Positions 16,792 through 26,451 of a stretch of 47,712 nucleotides of DNA are shown here, in pieces. Made by a program: the position numbers and the translations under genes. Each line of letters starts with the position of its first letter. Position 1 is the stretch's first letter. Under the pieces are notes generated by a model. The model was given only the letters and a program-made list of their open reading frames with translations. It did not search any database and was not told the DNA's origin. The DNA comes from Halomonas sp. (GTDB taxonomy: Bacteria > Pseudomonadota > Gammaproteobacteria > Pseudomonadales > Halomonadaceae). The stretch is taken from positions 1 through 47,712 of the forward strand of contig NZ_JACUUD010000010.1 in assembly GCF_014859505.1 (NCBI RefSeq). Direction: 5' to 3'.

Positions 16792-18266
16792 GGGGGGCGC
16801 GAGAATCATCCGCCTCAGGCCAGCTGCCGGCCCGGCGACGTCGACCCTGGCGCCGGCTGCTGGTGGTGGTGGGCATCGCTCACCTGGTGGGCCTGGTCTC
16901 GTCGCTGGATGCGATGATGTCGAGCCGTACCTCCCAGGGGGCGGTGGCGTGGATCGTCTCCCTGAACACGGTGCCCTATGTGGCAGTGCCCGCCTACTGG
17001 GTGTTCGGGCGTGCCAGGTTCCAGGGCTATGTCTCGGCGCGGCGCGACGAGGACTCGGCGCTGGGGCAGGCGCTGGCCGACAAGCTGGCGGAGTTGCGCG
17101 CTCACGGCGTCTCCGTCGCTCACGCCGACAAGCACCTGGTGGGCGTCGAGCAGCTGGCCAAGCTGCCGTTCCTCGGTGGCAACCGGGTGGAGCTCTTGAT
17201 CGATGGCGAGCAGACCTTCGAGAGCCTGTTTGCCGGTATCGAGTCGGCCGAGCGCTATCTGCTGGTGCAGTTCTACATCGTGCGCGCCGACGAGGTGGGG
17301 CTGGCGCTGCAGGCGCGGCTGATCGAGAAGGCGCGGGCGGGGGTGGAGGTCTTTTTCCTCTACGACGAGATCGGCAGCTATGCGCTGCCGGGCCGCTATC
17401 TCCAGGAGATGGAAGAGGCCGGGGTCCGGGTGCACCGCTTCCACTCCACGCGGGGCACGGGCAATCGCTTCCAGCTCAATTTCCGCAACCATCGCAAGAT
17501 CGTGGTGGCCGACGGCGAGCGGGCCTGGGTGGGGGGCTTCAACATCGGCGACGAGTACCTGCATGGCCACCCGAGCATCGGTCCCTGGCGCGACACCCAT
17601 CTGATGATCGAGGGGCCGGCGGCGCTGGCGCTGCAGCTGGTGTTCCTCGAGGACTGGCACTGGGCCACGGAGGAGTTGCCCGAGCTGCCCTGGTCGCCGG
17701 TGGTGCCGAGCCACCATGGCACCCCGGTGCTGATCCTGCCGACCGGCCCCGCGGATCGCTTCGAGACCGCGAGCCTGATGATCCAGCAGGCGATTCATGC
17801 CGCCCAAGAGCGGATCTGGATCTCCAGCCCCTACTTCGTGCCCGACGAGGGGGTGCTCTCGATGCTCAAGCTGGCCGCCCTGAGCGGCGTGGACGTGCGG
17901 GTGCTGATCCCGGAGCGGCCGGACAACCCGCTGACCTACTTCGCCGCCTACGCCTTCCTCGATTCGCTGCTCGAGGCGGGGGTCAAGGTCTATCGCTACG
18001 AGGAGGGCTTCCTCCACGGCAAGGCCTTCCTGGTGGACGACATCGGCGCGGCGGTAGGCACCGTGAATCTCGACAATCGCTCCTTCCGCCTCAATTTCGA
18101 GGTCACGGCGCTGGTGCTGGACCCCGGCTTGGCCGCCGAGGTCCAAACCATGTTCGAGGTTGATTTTGCCGGATCGAGGCGGATGCGCCCTGGCGAGCTC
18201 GATGGGTATCCGCTCTGGCATCGGGTCGCTGCCCGCGCGTCATATCTGCTGGCGCCGGTCTTGTGA
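16788..18266 (+). CDS. cls: cardiolipin synthase (phospholipase D family)
   Basis: Two HKD motifs, NFRNHRKIVVADGERAWVGG and FLHGKAFLVDDIGAAVGTVNLDNRSF (second HGK-type); N-terminal TM segments. GTG start overlaps upstream stop. Confidence 0.9.
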   Translation: MRGARESSASGQLPARRRRPWRRLLVVVGIAHLVGLVSSLDAMMSSRTSQGAVAWIVSLNTVPYVAVPAYWVFGRARFQGYVSARRDEDSALGQALADKLAELRAHGVSVAHADKHLVGVEQLAKLPFLGGNRVELLIDGEQTFESLFAGIESAERYLLVQFYIVRADEVGLALQARLIEKARAGVEVFFLYDEIGSYALPGRYLQEMEEAGVRVHRFHSTRGTGNRFQLNFRNHRKIVVADGERAWVGGFNIGDEYLHGHPSIGPWRDTHLMIEGPAALALQLVFLEDWHWATEELPELPWSPVVPSHHGTPVLILPTGPADRFETASLMIQQAIHAAQERIWISSPYFVPDEGVLSMLKLAALSGVDVRVLIPERPDNPLTYFAAYAFLDSLLEAGVKVYRYEEGFLHGKAFLVDDIGAAVGTVNLDNRSFRLNFEVTALVLDPGLAAEVQTMFEVDFAGSRRMRPGELDGYPLWHRVAARASYLLAPVL

Positions 18267-18428
18267 ACCTCGGTTGCCACGACAACGGTCGGCGTAAGGT
18301 AGTGGGGTCCTCGGTGACAAATCTCAACACGCTTGCGGCTCATGACGGGGGCGATCCCCGTTACACTTGTAGACACGATAAACCTTCTTCGGCCGTTCAA
18401 GCCGAGGCTGCCTTGACGAGGTGAGTAG

Positions 18429-19481
18429 ATGGTAATGACAGGCTGCAGACCAGGTGCGTCGGGGGACTCCCCGAGGTGGTTGGCGCGAATTCAGGGTGGA
18501 CTTCTCGCCGGCGCGCTCCTCCTCTCGGGTGCCGCGCAGGCCGAAGAATCCGAGTGGCCTCGCGGTCACTATCCACTGCCCGATGAGGGCAATGTGATCG
18601 GCGAGACCTACGCCGTGACGGTGGAGAATCACGAGGACACCCTGATCGACATCGCGCGTCGGCACAACATCGGCTACGAGGAGATCGTACGCGCCAACCC
18701 GGAGGTGAGCATCTGGATCCCGGGCGAGGGCACCGAGGTGATGATTCCCGGTGGCTTCATCCTGCCCGATGCCGAGCGCACCGGGATCGTCATCAATATC
18801 GCCGAGCTGCGCCTCTACTACTACCCGGAGGTGGGCGAGGGCGAGACGCCGCGGGTAGAGACCTACCCCATCGGCATCGGCCGTGAGGGCTACGACACCC
18901 CGCTGGGAATCACCAAGACCACCATGCGCCTGGAGGATCCGGCCTGGTATCCGCCGCGCTCGATGCGTGAAGAGGCGGCTGCCCGAGGGGAACCGGCGCC
19001 TGCCGTGGTGCCGCCGGGCCCCGACAATCCGCTGGGTCGCCACGCCGTGCTGCTCGACATCCCCGGCTACCTGATCCACGGCACCAACGATCCCGACGGC
19101 ATCGGCATGCGCGCCAGCCGCGGCTGTATCCGCATGTTCCCGGAAGACATCGAGACGGTCTTCGACAACGTGTCGGTGGGCACCCAGGTCAATATCATCG
19201 ACCAGCCCATCAAGGTCGGCTGGCAGGACGGCCAGCCGCTGGTGCAAGTCTTCCAGCCTCTGGAGGAGCAGGAGCATGGCATGTCGGCGCTGATCGAGAC
19301 CATCGCCCGCCTCAACGAGGTCAACGCCAACGGCCAGGCCTTCGACTACGAGCAGCTGCGTGGCCTGCTCGAATCGCCCAGCGGCCAGCTGGTGGCCCTC
19401 GAGCCTCCCGCCGAGCCTGAGCCCGACGAGGCGCCGGCCCTGAACGGCCTCTTCGAGGAGCTGGCGCTCAGCGACGACTGA
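18429..19481 (+). CDS. L,D-transpeptidase (LysM-like + YkuD)
   Basis: YAVTVENHEDTLIDIARRHNIGYEEIVRANP LysM; YkuD catalytic HGTNDPDGIGMRASRGCIRMFPEDIE. Confidence 0.92.
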   Translation: MVMTGCRPGASGDSPRWLARIQGGLLAGALLLSGAAQAEESEWPRGHYPLPDEGNVIGETYAVTVENHEDTLIDIARRHNIGYEEIVRANPEVSIWIPGEGTEVMIPGGFILPDAERTGIVINIAELRLYYYPEVGEGETPRVETYPIGIGREGYDTPLGITKTTMRLEDPAWYPPRSMREEAAARGEPAPAVVPPGPDNPLGRHAVLLDIPGYLIHGTNDPDGIGMRASRGCIRMFPEDIETVFDNVSVGTQVNIIDQPIKVGWQDGQPLVQVFQPLEEQEHGMSALIETIARLNEVNANGQAFDYEQLRGLLESPSGQLVALEPPAEPEPDEAPALNGLFEELALSDD

Positions 19482-19498
19482 CGCGCGTCAGGCTCACG

Positions 19499-19523
19499 GA
19501 ACGGGCGCCCTTGGGCGCCCGTT
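19499..19523. terminator. hairpin terminator between convergent genes
   Basis: AACGGGCGCCC-TT-GGGCGCCCGTT. Confidence 0.65.
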
Positions 19524-19565
19524 GTCGTCAGTGGGCGTGCGCGCGGCAGGTCTGCCAGGGAAGGG

Positions 19566-20216
19566 TCACTCGTCGTCGAGGCAATTCCGGTCAGGCAGCG
19601 CCTGCACCAGCTCCAGCGCCACGCAGAGCCGCACCAGTTCGGCCAGGCTCGATGCCCCCAGCGCCTTCATGGCACGCAGCCGGTAGACCTCCACGGTCTT
19701 GGCGCTGATGCCCAGGTGCTCGGCGACCTCGCGGCTGGTCATCCCCTCCGCCACGTGCACCAGGATCTGCCGCTCCTTGGGGCGCAGCGCCGCATAGCGA
19801 GCCTGCAGGGCGTCGCGCTGCTCGCGGGACTGGCGGGCCCGCTGGTGCTCGCGCAGGGCCTGCTGCACGGTGTCGATCAGCTGCTGGTGGTTGAAGGGCT
19901 TCTCGATGAAGTCCAGGGCACCGGCCTTGAGGGCCGCCACCGCCATGGGCACGTCGCCGTGGCCGGTCATGAAGATCACCGGGAGCTCGTCGCCGCGCTC
20001 GTTGAGGCGCTGCTGGACCTGCAGGCCGGAGAGGCCCGGCATGCGCACATCCAGCAGCACGACGTCGAAGGCGTCGGGGTCGGCGGCCAGGAAGGCCTCG
20101 CCGTCGGCGAAGGCGCGGCTGGCCAGGCCCACGGAGTCGAGCAGCCAGGCCAGCGACTCGCGCAGGTCCTGGTCGTCGTCGACGACGGCGATGCAGGCGT
20201 CGGGAGTGTCGGTCAC
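19566..20216 (-). CDS. FixJ-family response regulator
   Basis: CIAVVDDDQDLRESLAWLL; MTGHGDVPMAVAALKAGALDFIEKPF; LuxR HTH LRPKERQILVHVAEGMTSREVAEHLGISAKTVEVYRLRAMKALG. Confidence 0.9.
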   Translation of the reverse strand: MTDTPDACIAVVDDDQDLRESLAWLLDSVGLASRAFADGEAFLAADPDAFDVVLLDVRMPGLSGLQVQQRLNERGDELPVIFMTGHGDVPMAVAALKAGALDFIEKPFNHQQLIDTVQQALREHQRARQSREQRDALQARYAALRPKERQILVHVAEGMTSREVAEHLGISAKTVEVYRLRAMKALGASSLAELVRLCVALELVQALPDRNCLDDE

Positions 20217-21796
20217 GGGTGTCTCGCGGCAGCCAGGGGAGCGGGTTCGGCCAGCAGTGTAGCGGCAAAGGTGGCTCCCCCGGAACCGTCGGCGGGCAAC
20301 AGGCGCAGGTCGCCCCCCATCGCTTCCATCAGCGAGTGGCTGATGGCGAGCCCCATGCCGAGCCCCTCCGAGCGCCCGGAGTGGAAGGGGGCGAAGATGC
20401 GCTCGGCTTCCCTGGCCGGCACCCCGGGGCCCTGGTCGCTGACCGTGAGAGTGACCTCGCGGCGCCCACTCTGGCGGGCACGCAGGCTGACCCGTCTGGC
20501 GCCGGGGTGGTCGCGGCTCGCCTCCAGGGCGTTGAGCAGCAGGTTGACGAGCACCTGCTCCAGGGCCACCGGGTCGGCGATCACCCGCGGCAGCGCCTCT
20601 GGCAGGTGGTGTTCCAGGCCGATGCCGGCCTGCTGGAACTGCCACTCGCAGAGCCGGCAGGCGGCGTCCACCACCTCCAGCAGAGGAACCGGCCGCGGCC
20701 GGGTCTGCCCCTTGCGCACGAAGGCGCGGATATGGCGCAGGCGCTCGGCCAGGCGGGCCACCTGGTCGCTGATCCGCGAGAGCGGCAGGCGCAGCGTCTC
20801 GGCCGGCAGGTCGGGGTCGGCGTCGAGCTTGAGCAGGGCGCCGCTGGCGTAGTTGGCGATGGCCCCCAGGGGCTGGTTAAGCTCGTGGGCGATGTTGGAG
20901 GCGAGCTCGCCGGTGGTGGCCAGGCGGTTGGCGTGGGCGATCTGCTCCTGGTGGCGGCGGGCCTGGGTCTCGGCGGCCTTGCGCAGGCCGATATCGCGGT
21001 TGAGCAGCGACACGTGGCCCGGCTCGCTCCCCGGGCCCCGGTGGGCCATCACCACGCTGAGCACCGGTACCGGCCCGTCGGGGCCGCGCATGGCAAGCTC
21101 GCCGCTCCAGGAGCCGTAACGGGCCACCGCGGGCAGCACGATATCGCGCAGCTCGGCCAGCGACCCTTCGCTGTAGGCATCGGCCAGGCGTGCCGCGCCG
21201 CCCTCCCGGGGCAGGCGCAGCAGGCGCCTGGCGGCCTCGTTGGCGTAGAAGAGCCGCTCGCGTTCATCCATGAACAGCACGTGGTCGGTGGTGGATTCCA
21301 CGACCCGGGCCAGGCGTTCGCGGTTGGCCTCGGCGCGCAGACGCCGGCTCACGTCGCGGGAGACGCTGAGGATGTCGAGCAGCTCTCCGGTGGCCGGGTC
21401 GCGGCGGGTGCGGCTGGTGGTCTCGAACCAGACGTAGTGGCCGTCCTTGGCGCGGAAGCGGTAGGTCTGCTGGTAGAAGCCGGCGTGGTAGTAGACCCGG
21501 GGCGACTTGTTGAGCAGGTCGGCGAGATCCGCCGGGTGGAAGAGGTCGTAGGCGGAGACGCCGATCAGCTCCTCGGGCTCATAGCCGAGCAGGTCCCGGG
21601 CGGCGCGGGAGGCGTAGAGGAAGGTGCCGTCCCGGGCGTGGCGGCTGATCAGGTCGGTGGTGCTCTCGGCCAGCCACTGGTAGTGGTCGCGCTCGCCCTG
21701 GAGCTGCTGCACCTGGCCGGTGAGCCGCCGGTTGTGTGCCTCCAGCTCGGCGCAGCGCGCCGCCAGCCCCTCGGGGCCTTCGCCTTGCCCTGCCAT
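20213..21796 (-). CDS. PAS-PAS sensor histidine kinase (FixL/DctB-like)
   Basis: Two PAS regions; H-box ELASNIAHELNQPLGAIANYASG; N-box LVNLLLNALEAS; G-boxes DQGPGVP, GLGMGLAISHSLME. Confidence 0.9.
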   Translation of the reverse strand: MAGQGEGPEGLAARCAELEAHNRRLTGQVQQLQGERDHYQWLAESTTDLISRHARDGTFLYASRAARDLLGYEPEELIGVSAYDLFHPADLADLLNKSPRVYYHAGFYQQTYRFRAKDGHYVWFETTSRTRRDPATGELLDILSVSRDVSRRLRAEANRERLARVVESTTDHVLFMDERERLFYANEAARRLLRLPREGGAARLADAYSEGSLAELRDIVLPAVARYGSWSGELAMRGPDGPVPVLSVVMAHRGPGSEPGHVSLLNRDIGLRKAAETQARRHQEQIAHANRLATTGELASNIAHELNQPLGAIANYASGALLKLDADPDLPAETLRLPLSRISDQVARLAERLRHIRAFVRKGQTRPRPVPLLEVVDAACRLCEWQFQQAGIGLEHHLPEALPRVIADPVALEQVLVNLLLNALEASRDHPGARRVSLRARQSGRREVTLTVSDQGPGVPAREAERIFAPFHSGRSEGLGMGLAISHSLMEAMGGDLRLLPADGSGGATFAATLLAEPAPLAAARHP

Positions 21797-22392
21797 CAGC
21801 GCGCCGGGTCCACTCGGCCGTCCAGGGAGGCGTTGCGCCGGAACCAGCCGGCGATGCTGGCCCGCGGCAGGCGGGTCGGCAGCACCTCGTGGGGCACGCT
21901 CTCGGCGAGAAAGCAGGCGAAGGTGCCGGCGCTGGGCGGCACCCGGGCCACCTCGCGCTCGGGCTCATCGGGGGCGTAGAGCACCATCTCGCCGCCGCCG
22001 TCCTCGGGCCAGTCGGGGTTGAGGTAGCCCACGGTGGAGACCACCCGGTTGGCGCGTCCGCGGAAGCTGTCCAGGTGCCGGCGGTAGAAGGCACCGGGCG
22101 GGTAGTGGGCGAAGTGGGCCTCGTACTCGAACAGCCCCAGGAACAGTGCCCGGTTGAGCGCCTGCTGCACCTCGGCCATGGCCGAAAGATAGCGGCGCTG
22201 GGCGAGGCTCTCGCGGTCGAGCCAGAGGATGGCGTCGCCGCGGATATCGCGACGCAGCTGCAGCTCGTGGCCGCGGCCGATGCCGGCGGCCTCCAGGGCG
22301 TCGCGTTCGGCCAGGGCGGTGAGTTCGGCATGAAGCTCGGCGCACAGGTCGGCATCCAGCACCCCCTCGCCCAGGTACCAGCCCTGCTCCAC
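21796..22392 (-). CDS. 2OG-Fe(II) oxygenase (prolyl-4-hydroxylase/SM-20-like)
   Basis: HYPPGAFYRRHLDSFRGRANRVVSTVGYLNPDWPEDGGGEMVLYAPDEPEREVARVPPSAGTFACFLAESVPHEVLPT: HxD...H and downstream R. Confidence 0.88.
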   Translation of the reverse strand: MEQGWYLGEGVLDADLCAELHAELTALAERDALEAAGIGRGHELQLRRDIRGDAILWLDRESLAQRRYLSAMAEVQQALNRALFLGLFEYEAHFAHYPPGAFYRRHLDSFRGRANRVVSTVGYLNPDWPEDGGGEMVLYAPDEPEREVARVPPSAGTFACFLAESVPHEVLPTRLPRASIAGWFRRNASLDGRVDPAR

Positions 22393-22493
22393 CAGGGCAT
22401 CGATCAGGCGTGGCAGGGCCTCGGAGGCCAGCGCGGGGGGCAGGGCGGAGGGGAGGGGCAGGCTCAGTGTCGTGGTCTCCTGGGGCGAACGGG

Positions 22494-23129
22494 TCAGCGG
22501 CTGGCCTGCTGCTGGATGCGCAGCAGGCGCTCGGGAAAATAGCAGAGCCGGCCGGGCGGCTTCTGGTCCAGGCTCACCGGGCAGCCGAAGCCCTCGGCCA
22601 GCAGCTCCACCAGCATCATTGCCGAGAGGCCCCAGATCACCTGGCCCCCCACATGGTAGTTGGGCACATAGAGGGGCCGGCCGTCCATGGGGATGACGTC
22701 GGTATGGTGGCGACGGTCCTCCAGGAAGTGGGCGAGGGGCACCTCGAAGATGGCGTCGAGCTCCGTGGGGTCGGGGGTCAGCGGCAGGTCCGGTGGAATC
22801 AGGCCCACGTAGGGGGTGACGCGCAGGCCGTGCAGTGAGACCACATCCGACAGCCGACCGAGCAGCTCCACCCGGTAGGGGGGCAGGGCGATCTCCTCAT
22901 GGGACTCGCGCAGGGCGGTGGTCAGCAGGTCAGGGTCGCCCGCCTCGCGCTTGCCGCCGGGGAAGGCCACCTGGCCACTGTGGGTGTTGAGGTGGGCGGC
23001 GCGGCGGGTGAGCAGCAGGGTGGGCTCGGGACGGTCGACGATGGGCATCAGCACCGCCGCCTCCGGCAGCTGCAGCACGGACCGCCGGGGATGGTGCGCT
23101 TGCAGGCGTTCGCGAAGATTCTCTAACAT
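22494..23129 (-). CDS. NUDIX hydrolase, CoA pyrophosphatase-like
   Basis: [33 protein letters not shown] (UPF0035 + Nudix box). Confidence 0.9.
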   Translation of the reverse strand: MLENLRERLQAHHPRRSVLQLPEAAVLMPIVDRPEPTLLLTRRAAHLNTHSGQVAFPGGKREAGDPDLLTTALRESHEEIALPPYRVELLGRLSDVVSLHGLRVTPYVGLIPPDLPLTPDPTELDAIFEVPLAHFLEDRRHHTDVIPMDGRPLYVPNYHVGGQVIWGLSAMMLVELLAEGFGCPVSLDQKPPGRLCYFPERLLRIQQQASR

Positions 23130-23207
23130 GGGGTTTCCATCGGGTTTGATTCCTTCTACCCGTCCCTCGAGAGCGGCGTCAAGCCCGCCAGCCTGCCCGG
23201 GAGCCCC

Positions 23208-23765
23208 ATGAACTTCTGCAGCCACTGCGGCCATACCGTGCGTTTCGCCATCCCCGAGGGGGACGACCGCCCCCGCTACCTGTGCGATGAGTGCAGCACC
23301 ATCCACTACCAGAACCCGCGCATCGTCGCCGGCACCCTGCCGGTCAGCGGCACCCGGGTGCTGCTCTGCCGCCGCGCCATCGCCCCGCGCAAGGGGTACT
23401 GGACCCTGCCGGCGGGCTATATGGAGAACGCCGAGACCACCGTGGAGGCGGCCGCCCGGGAGACCCGCGAGGAGGCCTGCGCCGAGGTCGATATCCATGG
23501 ACTCTACACCTTGATCAACCTGCCCCACATCAACCAGGTCTACATGATGTTCCGGGCCGATCTCACCGGCGGCTTCGGGCCCGGCCCCGAGAGCCTGGAG
23601 GTGGCGTTGTTCGAGGAGCACGAGATCCCCTGGGACGAGCTCGCCTTTCCCACCATCGAGCGCACCCTGCGACACTTCTACGCCGACCGCCGCGATCAGC
23701 TGTTTCCGCTGCACGTCAGCGACATCACCCCCGAGGACCGCGAGCGCTACTTCGGTTCCGCCTGA
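23208..23765 (+). CDS. NUDIX hydrolase with N-terminal zinc ribbon
   Basis: [13 protein letters not shown]...[15 protein letters not shown]; Nudix box [25 protein letters not shown]. Confidence 0.9.
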   Translation: MNFCSHCGHTVRFAIPEGDDRPRYLCDECSTIHYQNPRIVAGTLPVSGTRVLLCRRAIAPRKGYWTLPAGYMENAETTVEAAARETREEACAEVDIHGLYTLINLPHINQVYMMFRADLTGGFGPGPESLEVALFEEHEIPWDELAFPTIERTLRHFYADRRDQLFPLHVSDITPEDRERYFGSA

Positions 23766-23816
23766 CCTTGGTTGTGCCTGACCTCGGTTGCGCCTGACAG
23801 GGGCTCGGCCTGAGCG

Positions 23817-24134
23817 TCAGTCGAAGGTCTCCAGCCTCCAGACATCGTAGGCCGGCTCCTCGTAGGGGTGGGCCTGCTTCAGCGCCGCCACCGCCGCGCG
23901 GATCAGGTGGTCCTCGCAGACCAGTTCCACCTTGAGCTCCTCGACGCGCTCCAGCTCGCCGACGCGGCCGATATGCGGGTTGGCGCCTGTCAGCGGGCGG
24001 AACTGCCCGGTGCCCGGCGTCTGGAAACAGCACGCCTCGTAGTCGCCGATGCGCCCCGCGCCGGTGGCGAACACGGCTTCCTTGACCGCCTCGGCATCCG
24101 CCACGGGCACGAAGAAGGCCAGCTTGTACATCAT
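23817..24134 (-). CDS. YqfO/NIF3 C-terminal-like domain protein
   Basis: [56 protein letters not shown]...[13 protein letters not shown]. Confidence 0.85.
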   Translation of the reverse strand: MMYKLAFFVPVADAEAVKEAVFATGAGRIGDYEACCFQTPGTGQFRPLTGANPHIGRVGELERVEELKVELVCEDHLIRAAVAALKQAHPYEEPAYDVWRLETFD

Positions 24135-24362
24135 CGGTTCTCCTTGTCGGTGGTTGACGGCAGGGGACTCGAGTTCCCCACCGTTCCTTGTGCCATGGCT
24201 CCGTCTGTTGGGGCCAGGAAAAAAAATCCGCGACAGAATGAACTTCCTGTCCAAGACATGTACAAATGTGGTGTCGCGTACAAGGATGCCCTCTGGCAAC
24301 TCCGAGCGATTCAGGGCCTTAGACACACTTGCCCGCTGGACAACTTCCCGAGGAGTGACACC

Positions 24363-24875
24363 ATGACAAGCTTCAAGACAGCAACCCGTTGGATGGGCGT
24401 CGGCATGACCGGCCTGATGATGGCTGGCGCCGTACACGCCGGCAGCCACTCCCATGCCGAGCAATCCCATGACATCGTCGATACCGCCATCGCCGCCGGG
24501 CAGTTCGAGACCCTGGTGGCCGCCGTCGAGGCCGCCGGCCTGGTCGACACCCTGAAGGGCGAGGGTCCCTTCACCGTCTTCGCGCCCACCGATGATGCCT
24601 TTGCCGCCCTGCCCGAGGGCACCCTGGACGAGCTGCTGCTGCCCGAGAACCAGGAGACCCTGCAGGCGATCCTCACCTACCACGTGGTGGCCGGCAAGGT
24701 GATGGCCGAAGACGCCATGGGCCTGGACAGCGCCGAGACCGTTCAGGGTCAGGAGATCACCATCACCACCATGGATGGCAGCGTGTTGATCAACGATGCC
24801 ACCGTGATCCAGGCCGATATCGAGACCAGCAACGGCGTGATCCACGTCATCGACGGGGTGCTGCTGCCCGAGTGA
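24363..24875 (+). CDS. fasciclin domain-containing protein
   Basis: [45 protein letters not shown]...[10 protein letters not shown]...[13 protein letters not shown]. Confidence 0.93.
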   Translation: MTSFKTATRWMGVGMTGLMMAGAVHAGSHSHAEQSHDIVDTAIAAGQFETLVAAVEAAGLVDTLKGEGPFTVFAPTDDAFAALPEGTLDELLLPENQETLQAILTYHVVAGKVMAEDAMGLDSAETVQGQEITITTMDGSVLINDATVIQADIETSNGVIHVIDGVLLPE

Positions 24876-24911
24876 TTTTCCCTCTTCGCGTTTCCTCCAG
24901 TCCCTTGCTCT

Positions 24912-24936
24912 TGCCGTCCTTCGGGGCGGCTTTTTT
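24912..24936 (+). terminator. rho-independent terminator
   Basis: GCCGTCC-TTCG-GGGCGGC followed by TTTTTT. Confidence 0.85.
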
Positions 24937-24992
24937 GTAGCGTGTTTCCGGCCGGTGACTCCGGCGCCTACGGCGAGGCCTTCTGGCACGAC

Positions 24993-25020
24993 AACGCCCC
25001 GGCCGATGGGCCGGGGCGTT
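24993..25020 (-). terminator. hairpin terminator downstream of cynS
   Basis: AACGCCCCGGCC-GATG-GGCCGGGGCGTT inverted repeat. Confidence 0.6.
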
Positions 25021-25038
25021 TGGCGGGCCAGATGCGTC

Positions 25039-25479
25039 TTACCAGGCCTTGTAGGGCAGGAACTTGCCGTTGAGGGTCAGCAGCACGCGGTCCCCCTTGG
25101 GGTCCTCGATCTTGTCGACCTCCATGGTGAAGTCGATGGCGCTCATGATGCCGTCGCCGAACCTCTCCTGGACCACGTCCTTGAGGGTCTCGCCGTAGAC
25201 GCCGACGACCTCGTAGAGGCGGTAGATGAAGGGGTCCTGGGGGATCGCCTCGTCCCAGGCCTTGGTGGGGAAATCGGTGAGCGCCTCGGCGACCTCGCCC
25301 TCGACCTCCAGCACGTCGCAGAGCTTGTGGGCCACCTCGTGGCTGGCGCTGTTCATGCCGTAGCAGGCGGAGGCCACCCAGACGGGTGACATGTTCACGG
25401 CGGTGGCGATGTCGTCCCAGCTCATCTTCTTGCGGGCCTTGGCGGCGAGCAGGGTGTGGCGCATCTCGAGCTTATCCAT
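25039..25479 (-). CDS. cynS: cyanase (cyanate hydratase)
   Basis: KKMSWDDIATAVNMSPVWVASACYGMNSAS...QDPFIYRLYEVVGVYGETLKDVVQERFGDGIMSAIDFTMEVDKIEDPKGDRVLLTLNGKFLPYKAW. Confidence 0.97.
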   Translation of the reverse strand: MDKLEMRHTLLAAKARKKMSWDDIATAVNMSPVWVASACYGMNSASHEVAHKLCDVLEVEGEVAEALTDFPTKAWDEAIPQDPFIYRLYEVVGVYGETLKDVVQERFGDGIMSAIDFTMEVDKIEDPKGDRVLLTLNGKFLPYKAW

Positions 25480-26419
25480 GGTGCGTCTCCTTGGGAGTGA
25501 ACTTGACCAGCTTCTGGATGGGGGAGGCGGATGACGGGGCATCCGCGCTGTCGGACTCTGTCGCCGATTCGGTGACCGGGTTGACCGGGCGCGGGTAGTG
25601 CAGCCCGAGGCGGTCGAGGTCGACGGTGCGCAGCTCGCCCGAGCGATTCACCAGGAAATCGACCAGGTAGTTGCGGATGATGTAGAAGTGTGGGTGCTTG
25701 ACGATCTCGGCCCGGGCGCGGGGCCGGGGCAGGTCGATCTCCACTGCCTCGGCGATGCGCGCCTGGGGGCCGTTGGTCATCAGGAAGATGCGGTCGGCCA
25801 GCAGGATCGCCTCGTCCACGTCGTGGGTGATCATGAACACCGTCTGGCGGTCCCGGCTCCAGATCTTCACCAGCTCGTCCTGGATGACGCCGCGGGTGAG
25901 GGCGTCCAGCGCCCCGAAGGGCTCGTCGAGCAGCAGCAGCTCCGGCCTGGTGGCAAAGGCCCGGGCGATGCTGACCCGCTGGCGCATGCCCCCGGAGAGC
26001 TGGGCCGGCTTGCGATCCTCGACGCCCTTCAGTCCCACCATCTCCAGGTACTCGAGGCTGTGCTCGGTGACCTGGGTCTCGTCCCAGGCCTTCCAGCGGG
26101 CACGGACCCCGAAACGCACGTTCTCCAGGGCGGTCAGCCACGGCAGCAGGCTGTAGTTCTGGAACACCACGCCGCGCTCGAGGCCCGGACCCTTGATCTC
26201 CCTGCCCTCCATCACCATGGCGCCATCGCTGAACTGATCGAGGCCGGCCAGGGCATTCATGATGGTGGACTTGCCACAGCCGGAGTGGCCGATGATGCAG
26301 ACGAACTCGCCCTTCTCGAGGCTGAAGCTGACGTTCTCGAAGACCGTCAGGCCCTCGCCGCCCTTGGCGCCGGGAAAGCGCTTGGCGGCCTGTTGAACTT
26401 CCACAAAGGCATGACTCAT
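25472..26419 (-). CDS. cynD: nitrate/cyanate-type ABC transporter ATP-binding protein
   Basis: Walker A GHSGCGKST, signature LSGGMRQRVSIARAFA, Walker B LLLLDEPFGALDALT, MITHDVDEAILLADRI; overlaps cynS. Confidence 0.9.
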   Translation of the reverse strand: MSHAFVEVQQAAKRFPGAKGGEGLTVFENVSFSLEKGEFVCIIGHSGCGKSTIMNALAGLDQFSDGAMVMEGREIKGPGLERGVVFQNYSLLPWLTALENVRFGVRARWKAWDETQVTEHSLEYLEMVGLKGVEDRKPAQLSGGMRQRVSIARAFATRPELLLLDEPFGALDALTRGVIQDELVKIWSRDRQTVFMITHDVDEAILLADRIFLMTNGPQARIAEAVEIDLPRPRARAEIVKHPHFYIIRNYLVDFLVNRSGELRTVDLDRLGLHYPRPVNPVTESATESDSADAPSSASPIQKLVKFTPKETHHG

Positions 26420-26451
26420 GGTTCTCTCCTGTGGGGGATGCGTGCGGGTGG

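Noticed and set aside
22494-23714. 406-aa version of the CoA pyrophosphatase-like ORF
   Set aside because: Extension is antisense to the divergent NUDIX gene; real start is ATG at 23129.
23208-23765. Divergent NUDIX pair as a toxin/effector or defence module
   Set aside because: Both match ordinary housekeeping NUDIX families; adjacency alone is weak evidence.
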